From assembly GCA_020152595.1 (NCBI GenBank), contig JAIGNY010001241.1, positions 704,001 through 768,000 of the forward strand: 64,000 nt of DNA. The letters run 5' to 3'. Made by a program: the position numbers and the translations under genes. The notes beneath the pieces are model-generated. The model was not told where the DNA came from and ran no database searches. It saw only the letters and a list, made by a program, of their open reading frames with translations. This DNA comes from Chiridota heheva. Taxonomy: Eukaryota; Echinodermata; Holothuroidea; Apodida; Chiridotidae. Positions 22,631-34,015 of the stretch are shown piece after piece (within the stretch, counting starts at the first letter, position 1; every line of letters begins with the position of its first letter).

Positions 22631-22859
22631 GGTAAATACAAAGTTATTTGTGTATGTATTACACATACATTAATGTGTTACACATACATCAATTTTAAGG
22701 TTGTTCGTGGCAGCTTTGATATTATGGTGTTTCGGTCTGTAACTTCCCATTTTGTGGAGTACAAATCCTAATGTATTCATGGTAGCACATCACAAGCATT
22801 ACTGGTTTTACATTACACAACATTTTATTCCCCCACCACTCTGCAATAATTGCTGCGGT

Positions 22860-23160
22860 CTTTTGACTCTCCCCATAGACTGACCACACTCCCTTTCCCC
22901 CCCCCCCAGAGCTTCTCTAGCCCAATTTTTTCAATTCAATTACCAAGCTCTCCCGCAGTATTAACTCACCTGAAAAAAATCCCAAGTTCTAGCATCGCTT
23001 CAACTACTACAGCAACATCTACACCTCTTCTTTCCCTACCTACTCCCTGCTCTCCTCACTCTCTCCTCTGAACCTCTTTCCACCTCTGATATAATCTAAT
23101 TATTTTGGCACAATTTGACCATCATGGTTGTGGTGCCGTTATTACCCCATCAACCGACAC
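22860..23160 (+). mobile_element. Non-LTR retroposon 3' end
   Basis: Pyrimidine-rich 3' UTR with ATATAATCTAATTATTTTGG, then GGCACAATTTGACCATC and GTGGTGCCGTTATTACCCC: the CATCAAAC subfamily tail. The ORF part is decayed. Confidence 0.65.
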
Positions 23161-23310
23161 AATATTTGGTGGGAGAATTATTATCTTTCTTTACAAAGTG
23201 GAATATTTAAGCTGTCCTGCAGAGAACTTACTACATTTAAAACAAAGTGTATATATATTATAAGCAATATAAACAAGGTGGACAGCTCTTTGCATGAAGC
23301 ACATAGATTA

Positions 23311-23898
23311 CTAAAGGGATTAGTTCAGTGGTCAAGCATATTGATCATATATGAAAGAGGACTTAAGGACAAAAGAAACAAAATGAGGAAGAAAGCATTT
23401 AAAAATCTTATTCCGTTTTGGAGATTTTCAATTTTAAAGCTCCATCTTATCTGTGTAGAAATGACTGGTGTAGTAAGTCTACTATAGAAAGTTGGCTTCT
23501 TTATCCTCACATTCTTAACAATTGTTAATGTATTTTAAAGAAGTTTATTTAAATTTTTTTACTATTTAAATTTTTTTCCTCAAACTTTATTCAGGTGGTA
23601 TATTATTACTACCCTTTCAAGATTCAGTTTTACCACTTTTTTGACATATCATATGGTTTTTAAGCACAGAAAATCACAGGACAAAATATGATAGAATGCA
23701 TAAAGACTAAGGAATCTGAGGCAGTGACATCACAACTAGTCTGATTTCAGTCGTTTCTACACAAATGATATTAAACTTCAAACTTAGATATCTCATTAAC
23801 GGAATAAAATTTTTGAATGCTTTCTTAACCCATTTTATTTCTTTTGACATCCTCTTTATATAAGATGGACTTGCTTGACCACTGAACTAATCCTTTAA
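23311..23898. mobile_element. TTAA-type foldback MITE, family B copy 3
   Basis: GGGATTAGTTCAGTGGTCAA at the left and TTGACCACTGAACTAATCC + TTTAA at the right. Arms as in the copies at 12681 and 17911. The left edge reads CTAAAGGG, so the left TTAA has mutated. Confidence 0.85.
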
Positions 23899-24537
23899 GG
23901 CAAAATCCCCTGTGTCAGTGATTTATGGGAGTTTTAGGTTTTTGTATATGGTCACGGTCATAGTTTTGGGGAGTTATGATGTTGCAGATTTGAGGTATAA
24001 GGGATATCTGCAGGTTGTTGCTTTACATGTTCTTTTCAATGTTTAGGCCTTACCATTCACAAAAAGGGATATGACAATTATAGCAAACTAACTTATTAAT
24101 AGTTTTCACATCACAAACTTCCTTTTTACACAATTACCAAGGTATATTAGCCGATTTTACAAATTTGCTTAAATTCACTGAAGGAACTGTAAACACTTTA
24201 ACAAACACCTACAAAAACACTTTCAAAACACTTTTAAAACATTTTAAAAACGTTTTAAATTGATTATTAAGATGTTTAATGAGGTTAATTATTAAAGAAA
24301 AGATGTGATGCTGCCTCCTTGTTAAATTGCGTGAATTTAATAGTAAGAAAAAAACATTAAGGCCATCTGTTTATTTCTGATTATTGTTTTTTTTTGGTTT
24401 AAAATTTTTGTGGAGTATAACTTTGGCATATTTTAGGTTAGTTTTCACACTCTGTGCAGAAGTGTTATGAAGAAGTATAAAATAATAGTAATACTGTGTT
24501 CTTATATATTCCGTCAGGAAAGTGGGTGCTCTACCAA
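23899..24537. other. Intron sequence, nothing recognised
   Basis: AT-rich. Loose ACACTTTAAAACATTTT-like repeats occur at 24190-24260. No coding match. Confidence 0.4.
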
Positions 24538-25016
24538 TTAACCTTTCCAGGTTTCCAAAGGCCACGCCCACCATAGCAACGCAGTAACTATGTGGGGCAA
24601 ACAAACCTCAAATCCGCAATCGTGCATTACCAATGCGTCAACATTTAAATGTTTGCGAGGCTTGCCACAAGCTTTGATTCATTTATGGCATTTCTCCGGA
24701 TCTTTAGAGTTTTTAGCAAATAGGATTAACAAAATTCAGTTTGCTAACTTGTTCTGGGTAACAGCAATCAGATTTACAAAGCCCATACCAGTAAGCGCAA
24801 GTTTTGTTCACCATTTTGCCATCACCCAGTCTGTGCAGAAATTTGTTTTGTACAGTAAGTTGCATTGACTACATGAGCGCACTGTTAGCTAGCTGTACTG
24901 TACCAGTACCGTGTAGGATGTTTGGCCCCACTTAGTTTTGCAGATTTTGTTGCTAGGCAAATTCGTGCAGTGTTTGGATAAAATCAGCTGTCAATCATTA
25001 AACCCAGAAAGGTTAA
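24538..25016. mobile_element. TTAA-flanked MITE, CCTTTC-ended family copy 1
   Basis: TTAACCTTTCCAGGTTT at the left mirrors AAACCCAGAAAGGTTAA at the right, with TTAA at both ends. The interior matches the element at 60649-61078 in inverse orientation (for example CCACGCCCACCATAGCAACG versus GCTGTGGTGGGTGTGGCC). Ends and target fit the piggyBac type. Confidence 0.9.
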
Positions 25017-25089
25017 TTGAAGTATGAGTTCTCCTTCAGATTTCTACTGTGTAGTTTTATTAGTTTGCAACTTCTTTATGCAAAGGAAT

Positions 25090-25242
25090 AATTGTTTGCT
25101 TATTCACATTGAAATTGGTTTAACTAGCTAACCATTCTTGTCTTGATTCATATTTAAATTGGTTTTAACTAGCCAAGCATCTCTTGTCTGATTCACTTTT
25201 AAATTGGTTTAACTAGCTAACCATCTCTTGTCTGATTCACAG
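25090..25242. repeat. Three-copy tandem repeat reaching into the exon 11 acceptor
   Basis: Units of about 43-46 bp share AATTGGTTTAACTAGCTAAC and CTTGTCTGATTCA. The last copy ends TCTGATTCACAG, the real acceptor. The earlier copies have TTCATATTT and TTCACTTTT there, lacking AG. Confidence 0.9.
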
Positions 25243-25383
25243 CTGGCATTAAATCCAATGTGGCAATTCATCTTCAAAGCTCCACCCAATGATCCTGGCG
25301 CGACTTCCCTGGATATCAAGGTCAACATCCTCCCAGAGGCTATCATTGTCATACTTGCTCTCGTCAGAGAGATTCTCAATCAG
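25243..25383 (+). CDS. WDFY3: WDFY3 exon 11
   Basis: Acceptor TCTGATTCACAG, donor GTTAGT; 141 bp, phase 0 on both sides. It encodes MWQFIFKAPPND, then ILPEAIIVILALVREIL, matching human IWTFIF and TEAVFLLLGMLR. About 15 residues found in human between exons 10 and 11 are missing: a further small exon in the 6.3-kb intron, or real loss. Confidence 0.9.
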
Positions 25384-25469
25384 GTTAGTCAGAAATGTAT
25401 TCACCTTAAGCCCCACAACTCACATAGTAACTATGTGATGCTAGACAGGAATCTTATATCATTGTAGGA

Positions 25470-25620
25470 GACAGGTGGCTCAGTTGGTAGACTGAGAGAC
25501 AAGAGATTTCAGGTTCAAGTCTCACAAGATTTGAAGGTGATTTTTCCACTGCTTTGCTGTCAGATATGCCTGCACATCAAAGACAGATGTTGTCATCAGC
25601 ATCAACCCTGGTACATCTTA
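25470..25620 (+). mobile_element. tRNA-derived SINE, family 2
   Basis: Box A-like GGTGGCTCAGTTGGTAGACT and box B-like GGTTCAAGTCTCA in tRNA-like spacing, followed by an unrelated body. No acceptor stem. Single copy here. Confidence 0.6.
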
Positions 25621-25778
25621 GATGTCAGTCCCATAAACTGATCAATATAAATAATGAACTGAACAAGAGTGTTCCATTTTTGTAATCCCTGACAGAAAAA
25701 AAGTTTGTTATCCCCTCGCCAACAAAGTTGGTGAAGAGAAGATATAGTATCTTTACCGTTCGTCTGTCCTTCTGTATT

Positions 25779-26515
25779 GTTCTTTCACATCTATTGTCCG
25801 TCCACATCCATTGTTCGTCCACATCCATTGTTTGTCCACATCCATTGTCCGTCCACATCCATTGTCCGTCCACATCCATTGTCCGTCCACATCCATTGTC
25901 CGTCCACATCCATTGTCCGTCCACATCCATTGTCCGTCCCATCCATTGTCCGTCCCATCCATTGTCCGTCCACATCCATTGTCCGTCCACATCCATTGTC
26001 CGTCCACATCCATTGTCCGTCCACATCCATTGTCCGTCCACATCCATTGTCCGTCCACATCCATTGTCCGTCCACATCCATTGTCCGTCCACATCCATTG
26101 TCCGTCCACATCCATTGTCCGTCCACATCCATTGTCCGTCCACATCCATTGTCCGTCCACATCCATTGTCCGTCCACATCATTGTCCGTCCACATCCATT
26201 GTCCGTCCACATCCATTGTCCGTCCACATCCATTGTCCGTCCACATCCATTGTCCGTCCACATCCATAGTCCGTCCACATCCATTGTCCGTCCACATCCA
26301 TTGTCCGTCCACATCCATTGTCCGTCCACATCCATTGTCCGTCCACATCCATTGTCCGTCCACATCCATTGTCCGTCCACATCCATTGTCCGTCCACATC
26401 CATTGTCCGTCCACATCCATTGTCCGTCCACATCCATTGTCCGTCCACATCCATTGTCCTTCCACATCCATTGTCCGTCCACATCCATTGTCCGTCCACA
26501 TCTATTGTCCGTCCG
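25779..26515. repeat. Minisatellite, 18-bp units (CCATTGTCCGTCCACATC)
   Basis: About 41 units, nearly identical, with deletions at 25937, 25953 and 26178. Because 18 is divisible by three and the unit has no stop in several frames, both strands carry 200-plus-codon frames (such as VDGQWMWTDNGCGRTMD). There is no coding support for them. Confidence 0.95.
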
Positions 26516-26579
26516 ACTTCATGCATTGTTCAGCTACTATGGAACAAAAGATTACTGCCCTAGGAAAGGAATTCCAAAT

Positions 26580-27040
26580 TGAAATTGATATAAAGGAGAA
26601 CAAATGCATTCCAGACTTCAGTAGCAGCAATTAATGGATTTGTTCTGGGATGTTGAGAATGTTGAAAATATCTTGGACAGAAAGGAAAAAAGAAAAACAA
26701 ATGATAATGTCTTGATAGCTTCAGGCATGGACAGGTTCCTACTCAATGCCATCAGAAGGAGACAGATGGAATTTTTCTGGCATGTTTATCGGGAGGGTGG
26801 GTTGGAACAGCTTGCAGTATGTGGGAAAATTGAGGGCAAAAGAGGCTAGAGGAAGGCAGCGAGTTAAATATGTCTAAAGCCTAAACAACTGGGCAACCAA
26901 CAACAGCCTAAGTAACAATAAGTTTATGCATTTAGCTCTAAACAGAAGTGACTGGAGGGCCATTATCGCCAAGTCTGTTCCAGACTCGGCACCTAGAGAG
27001 AGAGATGGAGAGAAAGTTCTGGGATGATAAAAAGGTGAAT
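26580..27040 (+). mobile_element. Non-LTR retrotransposon ORF C-terminal fragment
   Basis: Across two frames the + strand reads RFLLNAIRRRQMEFFWHVYR, CGKIEGKRG with a following RGRQR motif, and LALNRSDWRAIIAKSV, the C-terminal region after LINE reverse transcriptases. Frameshifted and stopped. An AGAGAGAGAT-type tract follows. Confidence 0.85.
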
Positions 27041-27124
27041 AATAGATCTGATGATTTAATGGAATTGGTAAAGAAGTCAAATGAATAGCAATAAAACAAA
27101 AGGTCTTTACTTGAATAGAGTGGG

Positions 27125-27270
27125 CTTATAATAGACTTATGGTGGGTTGGAGTTGTAGGTGAATGGATGAAGGTAGGTGAATGGGGGATGTTAGGTGAAT
27201 AGGGATGGTAAGTAAGATGATGGTAGGTGAATAGGGGATGTTAGGTGAATGGGGATGGTAGGTGAACCCC
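27125..27270. repeat. Short tandem repeat (GGTAGGTGAATGGGGATG)
   Basis: Six or so irregular units of GTAGGTGAATGGGGATG and GTTAGGTGAATAGGGATG. Confidence 0.8.
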
Positions 27271-27394
27271 TTACAAAAATTCCAGATCTTGCCAGATATA
27301 AATATCCAAATCTTACCCAGATCTGGAATTTGTATCCAATCCAGATCTGGTCGGATGGAGAATTGGGCAGATAAAAATTCAAATTTGTTCTGGA

Positions 27395-28026
27395 TTTCCA
27401 GATAAAGTTTGATCTGAGCCAGATAAAGTTTGATCTGAGCCAGGTAAAGTTTGATCTGAGCCAGATCAAGTTTGATCCAAGCCAGAACAAATTTGATCTG
27501 AGCCAGATCAAGTTTGATCTGAGCCAGATCAAGTTTGATCTAAGCCAAATCAAGTTTGATCAAGATCCAGTTTGATCTTAGCCAGAAATTTGATCTGAGC
27601 CATATCAAGTTTGATCCAGATCAAGTTTGATCTGAGCATATCAAGTTTGATCTGAGCCAGATCAAGTTTTTGATCAGATCAAGTTTGATCGCAACCAGAT
27701 CAAGTTTGATCGCAGCCAGATCAAGTTTGATCGGAGCCAGATCAAGTTTGATCGGAGCCAGATCAAGTTTGATCTCAGCCAGATCAAGTTTGATCTGAGC
27801 CAGATCAAGTTTGATCTGAGCCAGATCAAGTTTGATCTGAGCCAGATCAAGTTTGATCTGAGCCAGATCAAGTTTGATCTGAGCCAGATCAAGTTTGATC
27901 TAAGCCAGATCAGGTTTGATCTGAGCCAGATCAAGTTTGATCTGAGCCAGATCAAGTTTGATCTGAGCCAGATCAAGTTTGATCTGAGCCAGATCAAGTT
28001 TGATCTGAGCCAGATCAAGTTTGATC
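27395..28026. repeat. Minisatellite, 21-bp units (GATCTGAGCCAGATCAAGTTT)
   Basis: About 29 units, tightest at 27690-28020, degenerating upstream toward 27290, where CCAGATCTGG-like motifs occur. The minus-strand frame repeats IWLRSNL without stops; this is a repeat artefact. GATC occurs twice per unit. Confidence 0.95.
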
Positions 28027-28415
28027 AGGTTTCTTAATTAATTTTTCCTAAAGGGCCACCATTTGACAACAACCTCAGGCTGTGGGCCAATCGCGTGGCA
28101 AAACCAGCATCACATGACAAACAAAACCCATCAAAACAATCCCTGAAAACAAACAAGCTGAGAGCGTGTGATAAGAAGGATGTACGCCAGATGTCGGTTG
28201 TTCTTTTATCCGCCTTTCCTTTGACACACCATTTTTTAGCGAAACTAAAGATAACATTTTATTTGATAAGTTTTAGTGCGCGTTGATCTGCTGTGCAAAA
28301 TAGATAAGAATTTTGCGATTTTTATCGATCTCATTTGGATTGATTGGGATGTATTTTATATATATATACTTTTTTCCACTATGACTATTGTTCGCAGGCC
28401 AGATTGGATTGTCTG
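28027..28415. other. Intron sequence, nothing recognised
   Basis: No supported feature. Short AT run TATATATATA at about 28358. Confidence 0.4.
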
Positions 28416-28556
28416 GCGGGCCAGATTTGGCCCACTGGCTGCCTAGATTTGGCCCACTGGCCGCCTAGATTTGGCCCACTGGCCGCCTAGATTTGGCCCA
28501 CTGGCCGCCTAGATTTGGCCCTCTGGCCGCCTTGATTAGGCCCACTGGCTGCCTAT
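28395..28556. repeat. Minisatellite, 22-bp units (GCCTAGATTTGGCCCACTGG)
   Basis: About six units, ending 110 bp before exon 12. Confidence 0.95.
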
Positions 28557-28668
28557 TAAGAATTGCAGCTCTAGACAATCAATAATAGAATCAATGTACA
28601 TCAATTCAAATTGATGAATATGAGATTTCATTTGATGTACATTTCCATGCCACTTTCTCTATCTTCAG

Positions 28669-28839
28669 CAATATGAGGATCCCATGCCACGCTGGGCAGA
28701 GGAGTACCCGGTTACACTGATCCAGTTCTTGTTGTACCTGTACAGCAATGTGCGAAGATTCAAGCCAATCTGCATGAGTGCCAACTTCCTGCACGCTTTG
28801 GCTGCGACACTTTTTCCGTTCGTTCCTTACAATGATCAG
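28669..28839 (+). CDS. WDFY3: WDFY3 exon 12
   Basis: Acceptor CTCTATCTTCAG, donor GTAAGG; 171 bp, phase 0 on both sides. It encodes EEYPVTLIQFLLYLYSNV and FLHALAATLFPF, matching human REYPVTLMQFFRYLYHNV and FLCALAATVFPF. Confidence 0.97.
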
Positions 28840-29307
28840 GTAAGGGAATTCTGAAGTTTGTCTTGTTTGTTATTTGCATGACAAAGGTTTATGAGAAACT
28901 CTTACCAGATGACAAGACACCAACAAACCGGTCAACTCATGAATTGACCATGTCATTTTTACCAGATTGCTGCAAAGAATTTAAGAAGAAGAAGATTCTG
29001 TAATTCTATTTTACTATATTGTATTAGTCCATTTGACGTCTAGGGAAGACGTTGAATATCATTTGAAAGCGTTTGAACTTTTGGGTAGAAGAGTTGAATT
29101 TCAGAAAAAGCTGGAACAAAATTTGAGGAATTTAACTTTGTGTTCAATATTTGATCTATGACTGGGTGGACACGTCTTTATGTAAATCTGTCAGTTCCAT
29201 TCCTACGTCTCACGTCACTGAAAATGATGGGAGTCTTATTTTGAGTACAATTTTATTGAGGTATGCCAATGACTCAAAAGGTTTTGGTCAGAAACAGCTC
29301 ACAAGCT
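28840..29307. other. Intron sequence, nothing recognised
   Basis: No coding or inverted-repeat structure up to the 35-bp array. Confidence 0.4.
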
Positions 29308-31729
29308 GTTCATATAAGATAGATTTGGTTGACCACTGTCTTGTTCATATAAGATAGATTTGCTTGACCACTGTCTTGTTCATATAAGATAGATTTGGTT
29401 GACCACTGTCTTGTTCATATAAGATAGATTTGCTTGACCACTGTCTTGTTCATATAAGATAGATTTGCTTGACCACTGTCTTGTTCATATAAGATAGATT
29501 TGCTTGACCATTGTCTTGTTCATATAAGATATATTTGCTTGACCACTGTCTTGTTCATATAAGATAGATTTGCTTGACCACTGTCTTGTTCATATAAGGT
29601 AGATTTGGTTGACCACTGTCTTGTTCATATAAGATAGATTTGCTCGACTACTGTCTTGTCTATATAAGATAGATTTGCTTGACCACTGTCTTGTTCATAT
29701 AAGATAGATTTGCTTGACCACTGTCTTGTTCATATAACATAGATTTGCTTGACCACTGTCTTGTTCATATAAGACAGATTTGCTTGACTACTGTCTTGTT
29801 CATATAAGATAGATTTGGTTGACCACTGTCTTGTTCATTTAAGGTAGATTTGGTTGACCACTGTCTTGTTCATATAAGATAGATTTGGTTGACCACTGTT
29901 TTGTTCATATAAGGTAGATTTGGTTGACCACTGTCTTGTTCATATAAGCTGGATTTGCTTGACCACTGTCTTGTTCATATAAGATAGATTTGGTTGACCA
30001 CTGTCTTGTTCATATAAGATAGATTTGCTTGACCACTGTCTTGTTCATATAAGGTAGATTTGGTTGACCACTGTCTTGTTCATATAGGCTGGATTTGCTT
30101 GACCACTGTCTTGTTCATATAAGATAGATTTGGTTGACCACTGTCTTGTTCATATAAGATAGATTTGGTTGACCACTGTCTTGTTCATATAGGCTGGATT
30201 TGCTTGACCACTGTCTTGTTCATATAAGATAAGATTTGGTTGACCACTGTCTTGTTCATATAAGATAGATTTGGTTGACCACTGTCTTGTTCATATAAGG
30301 TAGATTTGGTTGACCACTGTCTTGTTCATATAAGATAGATTTGCTTGACCACTGTCTTGTTCATATAAGATAGATTTGCTTGACCACTGTCTTGTTCATA
30401 TAAGATATATTTGGTTGACCACTGTCTTGTTCATATAAGATAGATTTGGTTGACCACTGTCATGTTCATATAAGATAGAATTGTTGACCACTGTCTTGTT
30501 CATATAAGATAGATTTGCTTGACCACTGTCTTGTTCATATAAGATAGATTTGCTTGACCACTGTCTTGTTCATATAAGATAGATTTGCTTGACCACTGTC
30601 TTGTTCATATAAGATATATTTGGTTGACCACTGTCTTGTTCATATAAGATAGATTTGGTTGACCACTGTCATGTTCATATAAGATAGAATTGGTTGACCA
30701 CTGTCTTGTTCATATAAGATAGATTTGCTTGACCACTGTCTTGTTCATATAAGATAGATTTGCTTGACTACTGTCTTGTTCATATAAGATAGATTTGCTT
30801 GACTACTGTCTTGTTCATATAAGATAGATTTGCTTGACCACTGTCTTGTTCGTATAAGGTAGATTTGGTTGACCACTGTCTTGTTCATATAAGATAGATT
30901 TGCTTGACTTCTGTCTTGTTCATATAAGATAGATTTGTTTGACCACTGTCTTGTTCATATAAGATAGATTTGGTTGACCACTGTCTTGTTCATATAAGAT
31001 ATATTTGGTTGACCACTGTCTTGTTCATATAAGGTAGATTTGGTTGACCACTGTCTTGTTCATATAAGATAGATTTGCTTGACCACTGTCTTGTTCATAT
31101 AAGGTAGATTTGGTTGACCACTGTCTTGTTCATATAAGATAGATTTAGTTGACCACTGTCTTGTTCATACCAGATAGATTTGGTTGACCACTGTCTTGTT
31201 CATATAAGATAGATTTGCTTGACCACTGTCTTGTTCATATAAGATAGAATTGGTTGACCACTGTCTTGTTCATATAAGATAGATTTGCTTGACCACTGTC
31301 TTGTTCATATAAGGTAGATTTGGTCGACCACTGTCTTGTTCATATAGGCTGGGTTTGGTTGACCACTGTCTTGTTCATATAAGATAGATTTGGTTGACCA
31401 CTGTCTTGTTCATATAAGGTAGATTTGTTGACCACTGTCTTGTTCATATAAGATAGATTTGGTTGACCACTGTCTTGTTCATATAAGATAGATTTGCTTG
31501 ACCACTGTCTTGTTCATATAAGATAGATTTGTTTGACCACTGTCTTGTTCATATAAGATAGGTTTGGTTGACCACAGTCTTGTTCATATAAGATAGATTT
31601 GCTTGACCAGTCTTGTTCATATAAGATAGATTTGGTTACCCACTGTCTTGTTCACATAAGATAGATTTGGTTGACCACTATCTTGTTCATATAAGATAGA
31701 TTTGCTTGACCACTGAGCTTATCCTTTAA
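29308..31729. repeat. 2.4-kb array of 35-bp units seeded by a family B MITE end
   Basis: About 69 units of CATATAAGATAGATTTGCTT + GACCACTGTCTTGTT. The first 28 bp equal the right terminus of family B MITEs (compare 23865-23890). The last unit runs into ACTGAGCTTATCCTTTAA, the MITE end with its TTAA. Units alternate GGTTGACC and GCTTGACC. Confidence 0.95.
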
Positions 31730-32182
31730 TGATGCCTGATGATTTAAAAAGCTGTAAATCATCAGTTTTTCAACCAAGTTTGATACATTTTTTTGCTACT
31801 TTTATGATTTTTTAATTGATAATTTGTTTTAAATTTAATCTTGTCTTTACATGTCCATAGACCTTTTTTATCAATTTTAATTATAACTATAGAATACCTA
31901 TTCTGTTTATTCTTCACAACCGAGATCAACTTAACATTTAATTCACTCACATTTAATTCATAATTCATTATTATTGATAAGTAACTTTTGTGTGCATGAG
32001 TTTTGAATAAGGTGCAGACACTAATTATCAATGAATGCAACTAATCTCTTAACTTAGTTAAATTAACCTTGAATTCCTGATTCATTGTAATAAGGATAAT
32101 GCTGGGTGTGTGCATTCAAATCATTTTCCCCTAGAACATTTTACTCCACAAACTGTCCTAACAGCATTGTTGATGACATTAG
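31730..32182. other. Intron sequence, nothing recognised
   Basis: AT-rich; nothing supported. Confidence 0.4.
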
Positions 32183-32762
32183 TAGTGCTGTCATGACATG
32201 TTGATTATTGCGATATCTCTTTTCCCTTGACATGAAATATGTCTCTCAACACATATCGCGATACCAAAAACTAATATCCAACTAAGAATTTTTGCGCAAC
32301 TAGGCTAGGCTACTTCGTATGTTACAATTCTGACGTTACATTATTAAATCTAAAAGTTATGTTTAGGCCATTAAAAATAAAAACGTGCAAAAATATTGTG
32401 AAAAATAAATTTAAAAAACTAAATAAAAATTGTGGTCCTTCACCCCCACACTGGCACGCTCCGATTATAAGTTGGCAAAAAGATGCCTCTCAGGCTTTCA
32501 CTTTTATGATTCATGGTCACGTTGGTTGAATTACCAAACTCATGCGTGATGCTTTATGAACGTAATAGTCACACGATCGTATCGTCTGCTAGATCTGCAA
32601 ATCATTTTTGCTTGCGTTTATCATATCAAATGTAACGTTAGTGATATTACCAATTTGTGTCGTTAGTCAGTTTTCTTGAAAAGTATCGCAATATACCAAT
32701 ATATCGCGATATTTTTCTCCACGATTATAGATACGTAATAGAGCCATGTCGTAACAGCACTA
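32183..32762. mobile_element. hAT-like MITE (TAGTGCTGT ends)
   Basis: Left TAGTGCTGTCATGACATG, right CATGTCGTAACAGCACTA; sub-terminal ATCGCGATA motifs in both arms. The flanks GACATTAG and GACGTTGG match at 6 of 8 positions, consistent with an old 8-bp duplication. No transposase frame. Confidence 0.75.
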
Positions 32763-33180
32763 GACGTTGGTGGTAGGCCTAAAGTTGTGGTAATATATGT
32801 AGGTCCCACATTTTTTTCAGTAAGTAGCCTGTTTTTCATTGCGGACCCAATTCAAGTCACTCTAGTGAATTCATCTTCTGTAGGACCAAATAAAGTACAC
32901 CATAATGTAAGTTTCTTTTTGCCGACTTTGTGCCTGTTCGACAGTGCGGCCGATAGTAAAAATTATATGGCCATTTTCGAAAAAAAGACTTTCATTTAAC
33001 CTTTTTTACCAGATACCTATAAATCTAAATCATATTATTCATTTACGTTGTGAAAAAGTGAAAAGCAGTTAAAAATGCCATCAAAGTAATATAGTTTTAT
33101 GCTCTTATAATTTTTTTAAAGTCTAAAAGCTGATAATTTTCATATAAAAAAGTTCAATATTTTCACTGAAAAATAATTGT
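32763..33180. other. Intron sequence, nothing recognised
   Basis: AT-rich; the short open frame at 32787-32999 has no similarity I can name. Confidence 0.4.
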
Positions 33181-33184
33181 TTCC

Positions 33185-33300
33185 TTCAACTTTACATTAT
33201 ACTTTACTTCCTATTTCCTTTTATTTCATTGAGGGTGCTTTGCAGCCTTTGGAAAAGGCGCTATATAAATATACATGCATGAAATGTGGAAAGCAATAAA
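33185..33300 (+). mobile_element. L2-like LINE 3' end
   Basis: TTGCAGCCTTTGGAAAAGGC + GCTATATAAATATACATG is the L2-type 3' box, as at the end of the 7892-8460 remnant. Heavily 5'-truncated. Confidence 0.7.
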
Positions 33301-33404
33301 AAAAAAAATCCAAAATATTTTATTTTTTTCCCCTTCCTACCGATCCAAGGATTTTGCAAAAATTCAAATGGGAAACGAACATATATATATTATTTCTGCC
33401 TTGG

Positions 33405-33517
33405 GAAGTCAGCTGCTGCCTATGTGGGGACATACCGATTCACCATTTTGTTTCTTTTGGGTTCCTCATTCATATGAGATCAACTTGCTTGATCTCGGAA
33501 CTAATCCTTTAAGAATG
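33405..33517. mobile_element. Family B MITE, right half only
   Basis: CACCATTTTGTTTCTTTTGG, CATTCATATGAGATCAACTT and ending GGAACTAATCCTTTAA match the right terminus of the family B elements. No left arm found. Confidence 0.75.
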
Positions 33518-33834
33518 GCATAAGCAAGAAAAGACCAAAGCCTACAAAATTTGTATTTCTGAGGATATTTCTTCACTCCAGTTCCACCTCATTGCTTTTT
33601 AGTGAAATGTGTCTCCTTTTTTTTTTTTTTTTTTTTTTGTGTCCACTCTCATGATTTCTTTTAATTCCATTTCATAATCAAAAGTCACTTTCATTAAAGA
33701 ACCATTGTTATTGTCTCTCATTACCTCAGTCATTTTCATGTAACATGTGTTGAGTTTGTTGCAATTGTGTTTTTATTTTTAATTTAATTAAAATTTTGTT
33801 TGTTTTAATATTTTTGTTGCACGTTTTCACACAG

Positions 33835-33861
33835 AGGACTCCAACAGATCAAATAATTGTG
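33835..33861 (+). CDS. WDFY3: WDFY3 candidate microexon (exon 13)
   Basis: A 27-bp segment with acceptor GTTTTCACACAG and donor GTATGT, phase 0 on both sides, between two phase-0 exons. It would encode RTPTDQIIV. Including or skipping it keeps the frame, so it could be alternatively spliced. The equivalent human region is a variable acidic linker, so similarity can neither confirm nor refute it. Confidence 0.5.
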
Positions 33862-34015
33862 GTATGTTGATTTAATCCCTTCATAGATTTCATTTTGAGA
33901 ACATTTTTTACTAACCATTCATTTTGCTTAGAACAATATCACTGCAAAGAAGTATAGCTTTGGTGCGTACCATTTTCGAGAAATCATTTTCATTTAAGGC
34001 AGAAAAACATGAAAT

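Noticed and set aside
25625..26634. Open frames of up to 287 codons on both strands
   Set aside because: Products of the 18-bp satellite; both strands open at once and flanking non-repeat codons match nothing.
27674..28018. 114-codon minus-strand frame of IWLRSNL repeats
   Set aside because: A 21-bp satellite with no stop in one frame.
29308..31729. CRISPR-like or repeat-spacer structure with a 35-bp period
   Set aside because: No variable spacers; unit variants differ by single bases and the origin from a MITE end is visible.
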